A stretch of DNA of 32,259 bases from a virus, in the IMG/VR virus record IMGVR_UViG_3300046534_000380, positions 1 through 32,259 of that record; one strand, written 5' to 3'. The notes beneath the pieces are model-generated. The model was not told where the DNA came from. It saw nothing but the letters and a program-made list of their open reading frames with translations, and made no database searches. Each line of letters starts with the position of its first letter. The first letter of the stretch is position 1. Position numbers and translations under genes: made by a program. This document shows positions 1 through 5,907 of the stretch, piece by piece.

Positions 1-657
1 AATGTTATCAAAGAACTCTTTCTTTGTACCAGCATCATCTTTAAATGCACCACGTAGTACAGTTGTTTGTGTAAGACTACTAGTTGCCATAATGCCTCGG
101 TTCTCACAACAGCCGTGCGTTGCTTGAATGTAGACACCTAAGTGTTCTGCATCAGTTGCTAGTTGTATTTCACGAGCAATATCATTTGCAAGTTCTTCTT
201 GTAGTGTACCGCGTCTAGCACACCATTGTGCAATACGTGTGTACTTAGATAATCCAATAAGTTTATCTGCTGCAATAATACCAATGTATGCTACACCTGC
301 TACTGGCTGGTGATGATGCGAACACATACTTTTTAGCTCACTGCGTACTACTAGCATACCTTCATAACGTTCATCACTATCATTTGGAAATGCTGTTGCA
401 CTAGGCGCCGCATCGTAGCGTCCTGCCATAATCTCGTTGTAGTACATTTTAGCAAGACGCTTTGCAGTGCCTTTACTATTAGGATCATTATAACGATCAA
501 TTAGTAGTGCGTCTAGTACACCTTCAAAAGCAATTGCTGCTTCGTCAATTAATTCTTCTTTATCACCATTTTGTAGTACTTCGCTGATATTATCTCCCGC
601 CCAGTAGCGGATGCCAGCTTCTTCTAACTTTGTCTTAATCTGTAGTGTTTTACTCAT
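1..657 (-). CDS. folE: GTP cyclohydrolase I (FolE), 3' end cut by window edge
   Basis: The frame is open from an ATG at 657 to base 1 (219 codons), so the C-terminus is missing. FolE converts GTP to 7,8-dihydroneopterin triphosphate, the first step toward both folate and 7-deazaguanines. The zinc and active-site signature MCSHHHQP (residues 111-118, Cys112 with His114-116) and the later HGCCENRGI segment (181-189) match the two FolE metal-binding regions. Between them IGLSKYTRIA and the QEELAND segment are typical FolE core sequence. A GGAG ribosome site precedes the ATG, and a sigma70-like promoter lies about 60 bases upstream, so the gene can be expressed separately. With queD-like and dpdA-like genes nearby, deazaguanine synthesis is a likely role; folate supply to ThyX is the alternative. 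Confidence 0.93.
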   Translation of the reverse strand, partial: MSKTLQIKTKLEEAGIRYWAGDNISEVLQNGDKEELIDEAAIAFEGVLDALLIDRYNDPNSKGTAKRLAKMYYNEIMAGRYDAAPSATAFPNDSDERYEGMLVVRSELKSMCSHHHQPVAGVAYIGIIAADKLIGLSKYTRIAQWCARRGTLQEELANDIAREIQLATDAEHLGVYIQATHGCCENRGIMATSSLTQTTVLRGAFKDDAGTKKEFFDNI

Positions 658-695
658 TTAATTCTCCGATGTTTAGGCAGTGGATTGCCGGTAAT

Positions 696-734
696 AATAC
701 AATGCACAATATAACTTATATTATACATTGTATT
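696..734. repeat. Inverted repeat around the folE promoter -10, possible operator
   Basis: AATACAATG (696-704) and CATTGTATT (726-734) are perfect 9-base inverted repeats. A second palindrome, ATATAACTTATAT (709-721), sits between them. The arms straddle the TATAAT box and the predicted start, so the element could bind a repressor or fold in the transcript. Its function is inferred only from position. Confidence 0.5.
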
Positions 735-748
735 TAGGTTTTTGTCAA
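720..748 (-). promoter_or_regulatory. Sigma70-type promoter for folE
   Basis: On the minus strand TTGACA (743-748) and TATAAT (720-725) are both perfect consensus hexamers separated by exactly 17 bases. The predicted start near 713 leaves a leader of about 55 bases before the folE ATG. It lies in the only intergenic gap of this end of the window. Confidence 0.85.
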
Positions 749-751
749 GTA

Positions 752-958
752 CTATATAAAATATTTGTTTAACATTTCAAGGCGGTCGTCTGCTGACGCC
801 ATTGCATCCAGTTCTTTTTGAATTGTTTCAATAATATCTGAATGTTCCCCAATGCCTACAACTTTTTGCATATAAATTTCAACATTAGTTTTGTGCAATT
901 CAATCTCAGCTTCAGCGTGTTTTCTCATTGCGTTAATCATCTGTTCCTTCAAGTCCAT
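752..958 (-). CDS. Conserved small phage protein, 68 aa, helical
   Basis: A short acidic, mostly helical protein. The central segment VVGIGEHSDI and the C-terminal pattern of alternating acidic and hydrophobic residues ending NKYF resemble a small protein of unknown function that I recall in many T4-like cyanophages; this resemblance is from memory. An ATG start at 958 is preceded by AAGGAA. It is the last gene before the folE promoter and sits 11 bases after the HIT gene. No catalytic motif is visible. Confidence 0.75.
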   Translation of the reverse strand: MDLKEQMINAMRKHAEAEIELHKTNVEIYMQKVVGIGEHSDIIETIQKELDAMASADDRLEMLNKYFI

Positions 959-969
959 AATTCCTTTCC

Positions 970-1344
970 TTAGTATTTTTGTTTAGATGGAATGACGCCT
1001 CGTACGCCACCTTTCGGATCTTCCATGTCTCCATCACGACGGAAGATTAAATGTACATGCGGATACATAACTGTCTGACCCGCACTTGTACCTATATTTA
1101 GACCAATGTTGTAACCAGTAATATTATTATTGGCTGTATCAACATTTTGTGTTCCCATTGCTGTTGCAAATCTAAAACACTTTTCTGCACTATCTTGATC
1201 GTTCACTTTAGGAACTATTAATAAGTGTCCTTCTGTTACAGGATACGCATCTTCAAAAACTGTAAAGTCTCTAGTATCAAGATATACAGTTGTCCATGGT
1301 GCTCTACCATCTTGCAGAGCTTTCTCTAATGTATCAAGCATCAT
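970..1344 (-). CDS. HIT family hydrolase-like protein
   Basis: HIT proteins hydrolyse or transfer nucleotides through a His triad. Here HLLIVPK (40-46) and GQTVMYPHVHLIFRR (89-103) give the HIT core, and the GGVRGVIPSKQKY tail is a known ending of this subfamily. In the triad H-x-H-x-H the first position is Tyr94, followed by His96 and His98; His98 is in the place of the usual last triad residue. The start overlaps the end of the SET gene by four bases, indicating translational coupling. The substrate is unknown. Confidence 0.85.
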   Translation of the reverse strand: MMLDTLEKALQDGRAPWTTVYLDTRDFTVFEDAYPVTEGHLLIVPKVNDQDSAEKCFRFATAMGTQNVDTANNNITGYNIGLNIGTSAGQTVMYPHVHLIFRRDGDMEDPKGGVRGVIPSKQKY

Positions 1345-1715
1345 TCTTGTAAATCTCCAGGAGTTGTGTCATCACCTACTATTCCATCGTAGCCTTTAAA
1401 TCTATAGTATACTGTTAGCTCTTCGCCGTCAGCAACAGGAATAACAGTATGCAATGTTCTATCGCCTTTATCTGTGCTAATGTAACAGTTAGGATTTTCT
1501 GAATGGTTAATAAATCCACCAAGGGGCGTTCTTACCCATTCGTGTCTATCTCTATTGTGTACTAATACGTGCGTATCGCCAAATACAGTACCGGCATTAA
1601 TATTAGTCGTAGCATGTAATCCTAGACCATCTATTTTACTTTGCTTAATTGTTAAGCCTTCTGGTAACGGTCTGTATGTAAAATCGTTAAATGTTTTGTT
1701 TGTATTAAGCATCAT
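1341..1715 (-). CDS. SET-domain protein
   Basis: This 124-aa protein has the hallmarks of a minimal SET fold: GLGLHAT (30-36) for S-adenosylmethionine binding, GFINHSENPNC (67-77) equivalent to the NHS-x-x-PN motif, and GEELTVYY (97-104) equivalent to the C-terminal GEE-x-x-x-x-Y. SET proteins are usually lysine methyltransferases. The target is not evident. It overlaps the upstream phosphoribosyltransferase gene by 11 bases and the downstream HIT gene by four, so the three are probably co-translated. Confidence 0.83.
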   Translation of the reverse strand: MMLNTNKTFNDFTYRPLPEGLTIKQSKIDGLGLHATTNINAGTVFGDTHVLVHNRDRHEWVRTPLGGFINHSENPNCYISTDKGDRTLHTVIPVADGEELTVYYRFKGYDGIVGDDTTPGDLQE

Positions 1716-2277
1716 ACTTGCCTACTATTTCCCAAGGATACACAAGCCATACATCTTCTTCTGCTTTATTAATTTCGTGTGCAGAGTAACGTACACTATC
1801 AAATTCACTAGATAGGTTTTCAGTTAGTGTAGCAAACCTTACATTTGCAAGCTCGCCGTTCCACACAGTATTCCACCCATCGTATTCCATCGGCATACAA
1901 CTTGCCATCCAGTCTTCCTTGATCCAATTAAAAGTGGCACCAGTATCGTTAATATCATCTACAACAAGAATCTTCTTACGTTTACCAATGTCCCAACGAC
2001 TTTTAGTAGTAACACGCTCTTCTTCGTTAACATATCCAAATGCATCTTCTGACATCCAGAAATTACTTTCAGGCCCAACTTCATCGTCACGTAAACTTAC
2101 TTTAAGTGCTTCGCAACGAACGTCTAACATGTTGCTTAGTATAGTCGCAGGCACATTACCACCACGAGTAATACCTACAATATAGTCAGGCTTCCAGTTA
2201 TCTTTTTGCATTTGCATTGCAATATCAATACACATTTTTTCAACATGACGCCAACTGTAATAATGTTTCTTAATCAT
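1705..2277 (-). CDS. Type I phosphoribosyltransferase-like protein
   Basis: The PRPP-binding loop ILVVDDINDTGAT (103-115) and the upstream IVGITRGGNVPA segment (33-44) identify a type I phosphoribosyltransferase of about normal length (190 aa). The closest cellular types are xanthine/hypoxanthine-guanine phosphoribosyltransferases, which salvage purine bases to nucleotides. The substrate cannot be assigned from sequence alone. Purine salvage would fit a phage that depletes GTP for replication or deazaguanine synthesis. It starts at an ATG six bases after the preceding gene. Confidence 0.82.
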   Translation of the reverse strand: MIKKHYYSWRHVEKMCIDIAMQMQKDNWKPDYIVGITRGGNVPATILSNMLDVRCEALKVSLRDDEVGPESNFWMSEDAFGYVNEEERVTTKSRWDIGKRKKILVVDDINDTGATFNWIKEDWMASCMPMEYDGWNTVWNGELANVRFATLTENLSSEFDSVRYSAHEINKAEEDVWLVYPWEIVGKYDA

Positions 2278-2282
2278 AGTAA

Positions 2283-2549
2283 TTATGTATTCCTTGTATA
2301 TTCGTTAACTATTTCTTCTTCTGTCAGTTGCTTGCCGATTGTTCTTTGTGTACCGTCTTTTAAAGTACGTTCGATTACGCCGCTGTTATATTCAATATCC
2401 ACAACACCGCCTTGCTCAAAGTCTTCGGGGTTTGTTTCATACCACAAACTTGTAAGGCTATGTGCATGAATAGACTTAACCTTTCCAGCCCATTCTATTG
2501 CTTCTAACTTCACTCTTTGATTTTCAACTTCTTCGTCATATTCACTCAT
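2283..2549 (-). CDS. Hypothetical protein, 88 aa
   Basis: A small acidic protein (N-terminus MSEYDEEVENQRVKLE) with a central segment of beta-like character (VVDIEYNSGVIERTLKDGT) and an acidic helical C-terminus. No known motif is seen. It lies between the cupin-like and phosphoribosyltransferase genes, with four- and five-base gaps, in the same transcription unit. An AAGGAGC sequence upstream of the ATG serves as a ribosome site. Confidence 0.7.
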   Translation of the reverse strand: MSEYDEEVENQRVKLEAIEWAGKVKSIHAHSLTSLWYETNPEDFEQGGVVDIEYNSGVIERTLKDGTQRTIGKQLTEEEIVNEYTRNT

Positions 2550-2553
2550 TTTA

Positions 2554-3021
2554 CTATTGCTCCTTAGTAAGGTACTCCTTACTATCTATCCACCTATAAC
2601 CAACGCTTTGTACAAATGGTACAAAGCCCCATGACTGTGCTTTCTTACCCATATAGAATAAACTCCAACACGGTATTTCGTTACCGTCTGCATCTTTACC
2701 CAATGTTAAGAAATGTAAATCATCTGACCCGCGAAGTCTAAAGTGTCCTGGACCTCGCCATGTTCCTGTTGATCCTACTATAGTACCTTCTCGAGAAATA
2801 CAAGGAGTATGTTCCCAGTAGCCGCCTTTTAGAATTAGGGTGGCATAACTCCACGGATGATTGTGTAATACAGGTTCATCGCTTTTTAAAACTTTGTGTA
2901 ATGTAATGTTAAAAGGAAAGTTCTTTCTGTCCTTTAGAAACAAATACCAACGAACAAGATAAGGTTCGTTACTATCTCTATCTTTAATTACACGTTTACG
3001 ACCTTTAAAAAATCCAAACAT
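2554..3021 (-). CDS. Cupin-like protein
   Basis: The segment LHNHPW (52-57), the glycine turn LILKGGYWEH (62-71) and a second histidine region (GHFRL at 92-96, DDLHFLTL at 101-108) follow the two-motif layout of a small metal-binding cupin barrel. His53, His55, His93 and His103 are candidate metal ligands. No enzymatic activity can be assigned. The gene shares one base with the upstream gene (TAATG junction at 3019-3023), so translation is likely coupled. Confidence 0.65.
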   Translation of the reverse strand: MFGFFKGRKRVIKDRDSNEPYLVRWYLFLKDRKNFPFNITLHKVLKSDEPVLHNHPWSYATLILKGGYWEHTPCISREGTIVGSTGTWRGPGHFRLRGSDDLHFLTLGKDADGNEIPCWSLFYMGKKAQSWGFVPFVQSVGYRWIDSKEYLTKEQ

Positions 3022-3386
3022 TATGCTGACTCTTTCATTATGTCAAATGTTTTATACTTTGCAAGTTGCGCCGCATACGCATCTTTTAGTTCTTTTAGTT
3101 TAGGATACTTGGCTTCCATGTCTACGTCACGTTTAAGTAACATTAGTACATCACGCATCTCGTCAAGTTCTGATAGAACATCTCTACCTTGTACTTCAAA
3201 AGTGCCATCCACTGTGATCATCGATGCTTTGGCGGAAACGTCATCTGTCCATATACTACTGTTAAGTCCAGTTATACTTGATGTAGTAATTTGACCGGAA
3301 TTAACCGTACTAGATCCCATACCATTAGTACTGTACACATAGTCTGCCGGTGACCCACTAACAGTTATAGTTTGGCTACTATTCAT
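3021..3386 (-). CDS. Putative phage structural protein with C-terminal coiled segment
   Basis: I place the start at the ATG at 3386, overlapping the glycosyltransferase stop by eight bases; upstream ATGs in the frame lie deep inside that gene. The first half is rich in Ser, Thr and Gly, as in fibre or decoration proteins. The second half (roughly VDGTFEVQGRDVLSELDEM onward) has the pattern of a short beta element followed by a coiled coil with the repeated YPKLKELKDAYAAQLAKY pattern. A similar C-terminal module is common in myophage virion proteins, to my recollection. The exact role is unknown. Confidence 0.65.
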   Translation of the reverse strand: MNSSQTITVSGSPADYVYSTNGMGSSTVNSGQITTSSITGLNSSIWTDDVSAKASMITVDGTFEVQGRDVLSELDEMRDVLMLLKRDVDMEAKYPKLKELKDAYAAQLAKYKTFDIMKESA

Positions 3387-4437
3387 TGTTAATTGCCTTA
3401 TATAGTTCAGTTCCGCTAAAGAACTCTTTGTTAAGTAACTGACGTTGCTTTTCAAGGCTAACCAAATAGTCATTATAGTTCTCCATATAATCACGTATCT
3501 TGGATACAATTTCGCCTCGATATTTTACATATTCGCTATAGTCTTCAGTCCATTTACTAGGATATTTAAACTCTGGCAACGACATTTCACTGTAGCTCAG
3601 TCTATCAGGTACCATAGGAATAGCATCTACTAATGCTCCTTCATACCAACTAATGCCAAGTGTTTCTTGCAAGTTCGCACTAAACACCATTTTAGCTTCG
3701 CCTAATAAATTATGATATTCATTTTTTGTAAGTTGTTGATCTTGACATACTACAAATTCATATTCGGGAAGGTGATGCGCCAAGTCATTAAAGATTTCAA
3801 CTTGCTTCTCAGGAGCAACACGGTGTGGAAACAAGATTAAGTCTCGCTTCTCCATACCTTTGTAGCTAATTAAACTATCTTTTAGATACTCCATAGGCCA
3901 GCCAACTTTAATTGCTTTGTCCATATCAACATTATAATTGTCCATCATAGTATCTGTAAACAAGTCAATATGAAAGTCTGTAGCAAAGAAGTTGTCATCA
4001 TAACATTCATACATTGCCATCTCAGCATGTCTAACCCACGGTTTGTCACCTATTAGTCTACCTAAGAAGTCTTGTGGATCGTAACTACCGGCATGCCATA
4101 AGCCACCAATAGTAATGTTAACACCTAGTAACTCTGCCATATACTTTAATTGTATAACAGTAGGGTTCCAAGCATCTGTGTATAAGAAATAGTCCCCATC
4201 GGCTACTTGTCCATTACAGAACATTTCACCGATAGTTTCTAGTTGTTTACTTTTGTAAACGTTTGTACCACCGAAGTTGAGAAACGCCCCAGGCGTAGTT
4301 GCCTGAGGAGTCTCACCGCCACTAATAACATTCACATTAACATTTGTAGATCGTTTGAGCTGTGTAGGAAGGTAATCCTTCCATTGCTTGGTATAGCGTG
4401 TGTCTACAGCTTCAATGTCTACAATGTGAACAGTCAT
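3379..4437 (-). CDS. GT-B fold glycosyltransferase, GT4-like
   Basis: The C-terminal half has the donor-binding layout of group 1 (GT4) enzymes: FPHRVAPEKQ (203-212) and the E-x7-E pair Glu258/Glu266 in QETLGISWYEG. GT4 enzymes transfer a sugar from a nucleotide-sugar with retention of configuration. The N-terminal acceptor half is less conserved. The acceptor could be a modified base in phage DNA, a virion protein or a host envelope glycan; the sequence does not say which. The protein has about the expected length for a compact GT4 enzyme (352 aa). Its ATG overlaps the end of the upstream small gene by one base. Confidence 0.78.
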   Translation of the reverse strand: MTVHIVDIEAVDTRYTKQWKDYLPTQLKRSTNVNVNVISGGETPQATTPGAFLNFGGTNVYKSKQLETIGEMFCNGQVADGDYFLYTDAWNPTVIQLKYMAELLGVNITIGGLWHAGSYDPQDFLGRLIGDKPWVRHAEMAMYECYDDNFFATDFHIDLFTDTMMDNYNVDMDKAIKVGWPMEYLKDSLISYKGMEKRDLILFPHRVAPEKQVEIFNDLAHHLPEYEFVVCQDQQLTKNEYHNLLGEAKMVFSANLQETLGISWYEGALVDAIPMVPDRLSYSEMSLPEFKYPSKWTEDYSEYVKYRGEIVSKIRDYMENYNDYLVSLEKQRQLLNKEFFSGTELYKAINNE

Positions 4438-4670
4438 TAGAATCTCCGTTTGTTATTAAAGTTCTTACCTGAAGAACGAGTTTTTGATTTAAGGTGATTA
4501 ACATGCCTTTGATATGAACGCCATTGGTATGATCGTTCGTTATACAAATCCTTTTCATTAAAATGAAAAGCCACGTTTTTAGCATCGCCCACGTAGCGAC
4601 AAAAGTCCTTGAAATTTTCCAAGTCTCGAAAAACTTTGTCATAGGCTTGCTTATTAAAGTCGATTGCCAT
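4437..4670 (-). CDS. Small basic hypothetical protein, 77 aa
   Basis: A Lys/Arg-rich protein with aromatic-rich stretches (FKDFCRYVGD, SYQWRSYQRHV) and a strongly basic C-terminus (SSGKNFNNKRRF). Its stop overlaps the glycosyltransferase ATG (TAATG). A longer overlapping frame at 4412-4696 also exists, but this one fits gene spacing and codon pattern better. The basic tail suggests nucleic acid binding, as an inference only. Confidence 0.65.
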   Translation of the reverse strand: MAIDFNKQAYDKVFRDLENFKDFCRYVGDAKNVAFHFNEKDLYNERSYQWRSYQRHVNHLKSKTRSSGKNFNNKRRF

Positions 4671-4696
4671 TTTTTAATATCCTCTATCAATAGCAT

Positions 4697-5116
4697 TTAG
4701 GTGGTTGGTGAATATTTTATTGTGCAGCCGTTTTCGTTGTCTTCTGCAACGCTAATTTCTACAAACCGGCCAGGGTACTTTGCAGAAATTTCTTTATACA
4801 AGTCGTCTGCCATCATCTCGCAGCTCTTGTAATCTAGATCAAGCACTGACGAACTATTGTCAATGTTTTGATATAATCGTTCAAGCCAACGCTTGAACTG
4901 GATGAATTCGATGTCTCTATCGTTGTGGAACACTTCGATGCACACCCGGAAATGGAAGATATGACGATGAGGAACACCAAGGAACGAAACATCGTCCCAA
5001 TCGCCAGTTGCCAATTTTGGATCACTATCTGCTCCTGGATATTTATGAACACCTTCTTTAGTAAAGGTTACCCATATACTTCTTTCAGCATTATTTAGTG
5101 TAGTTTCCATATTCAT
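4697..5116 (-). CDS. queD: QueD/6-pyruvoyltetrahydropterin synthase-like protein
   Basis: QueD converts dihydroneopterin triphosphate, the FolE product, to 6-carboxytetrahydropterin on the preQ0 pathway. The likely zinc ligands are His24, His50 and His52 (VPHRHIFHFRV), followed by DIEFIQFKRWLE, the SCEMMADDL helix and SVAEDNENGC, in the order seen in the PTPS fold. The catalytic Cys just before the HxH motif in typical QueD is not visible, so activity may differ. The open frame runs to an ATG at 5173, but the promoter would start transcription there; AGAGGA ten bases before the ATG at 5116 supports the shorter start. The closely similar phage form is known to me from T4-like phages. Confidence 0.72.
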   Translation of the reverse strand: MNMETTLNNAERSIWVTFTKEGVHKYPGADSDPKLATGDWDDVSFLGVPHRHIFHFRVCIEVFHNDRDIEFIQFKRWLERLYQNIDNSSSVLDLDYKSCEMMADDLYKEISAKYPGRFVEISVAEDNENGCTIKYSPTT

Positions 5117-5179
5117 TTTATTATTGTCCTCTCGTGTTCTACGTAACATGTAATCATAATAACGTTCTTGCATAGTATT

Positions 5180-5208
5180 AGTATACTTTCTTTATAACGG
5201 TTTGTCAA
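5180..5208 (-). promoter_or_regulatory. Sigma70-type promoter for the queD-like gene
   Basis: TTGACA (5203-5208) and TATACT (5180-5185) on the minus strand are separated by exactly 17 bases. The predicted start is near 5173, about 55 bases before the preferred start of the queD-like gene. The promoter overlaps the 3' end of the preceding gene. Confidence 0.8.
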
Positions 5209-5710
5209 GTGAATATTTACTCCAATCAGTAAATTTTTCTCTGTCCATTAGGTCGTGTAGGCTATGGCACCAAACACCTGGGTTAGATGCTTTAAAGTCT
5301 TTGTCGTCAATTTTAATCATTGCATTGTATCCCCACTGTTTAATGTAAGGAACTACAACACGAAGTTGTGGAATAAAGTAATCGCTTTCGACTAGACCAC
5401 CATCTAAAAACCATTCTAAGTTAATAGTACTAGGAATATCTAAACTACATAAAATACCTTGATCAGTAAAAGCACGGATCATTAGATCCCAGTCTTCGAA
5501 GTTGTCTGATGTTACAGGATTATAACTATGATTAGCACCAAAGAAGATGTGTTCGCACTGTTCGTTTGTATAGTGTTTCATAATTTCGTTGTAGTTTTGA
5601 ACATCAGTAACAAACAATGTTTTCATATCAAACGCAGGAGTCTTTTCAACTTCTACACCTGTAAAGAATATCGGAGTATCACTTACACCTGTTTCATAAT
5701 CACGTTTCAT
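5192..5710 (-). CDS. Conserved protein of unknown function between the dpdA-like and queD-like genes
   Basis: A 172-aa protein with alternating strand and helix character (TLFVTDVQ, HIFFGANHSY, GILCSLDIPS, YNAMIKIDDKDF), which could form part of an alpha/beta barrel. It has three scattered cysteines and no CxxxCxxC cluster, so it is not the radical SAM enzyme QueE. I recall similar proteins in cyanophages ending in the same GVWCHSLHDL pattern, without a known function. It overlaps the preceding coiled-coil gene by four bases. Its position between two deazaguanine-type genes makes a role in that pathway worth testing. Confidence 0.7.
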   Translation of the reverse strand: MKRDYETGVSDTPIFFTGVEVEKTPAFDMKTLFVTDVQNYNEIMKHYTNEQCEHIFFGANHSYNPVTSDNFEDWDLMIRAFTDQGILCSLDIPSTINLEWFLDGGLVESDYFIPQLRVVVPYIKQWGYNAMIKIDDKDFKASNPGVWCHSLHDLMDREKFTDWSKYSLDKPL

Positions 5711-5907
5711 ATTGTTTTTAGCCTCGTTTCTAGTCGATGTATTTCGTCTTTATACCAAAGTTTTTTAGTTTTTAATCGGTTAATTTCACTATCGCTTGCA
5801 AATGTATTATACATGACTTTTATCTCTTCGTCAAGTGTTCTATGCTTTTTGTATAGCTCTTGTAAATAGCCTGCTATTTTATTGTGTTCATCTGTGAAGT
5901 TGCTCAT
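5707..5907 (-). CDS. YdcH/DUF465-like coiled-coil protein, 66 aa
   Basis: The whole protein is a helical hairpin: HNKIAGYLQELYKKHRTLDE, then a loop, then INRLKTKKLWYKDEIHRLET. This layout (an H-x6-L-x3-H/E-x2-L-D-x2-I stretch followed by the LK-x2-K-L-x2-K-D-E-I stretch) matches the small DUF465 (YdcH) family. Its biochemical role is unknown. It overlaps the end of the dpdA-like gene by 20 bases and the next gene by four. Confidence 0.65.
   Translation of the reverse strand: MSNFTDEHNKIAGYLQELYKKHRTLDEEIKVMYNTFASDSEINRLKTKKLWYKDEIHRLETRLKTI

Noticed and set aside
3387-3509. Upstream extension of the 121-aa protein to 162 aa
   Set aside because: The extra 41 residues lie within the glycosyltransferase coding region in another frame and have no ribosome site; the ATG at 3386 fits the overlap pattern.
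4412-4696. A 94-codon leftward frame overlapping the 77-aa gene
   Set aside because: It overlaps the glycosyltransferase start and the 77-aa gene in another frame, and its content is low-complexity. The 77-aa frame has better coupling (TAATG).
5192-5710. QueE (radical SAM) at this position
   Set aside because: The CxxxCxxC cluster is missing.
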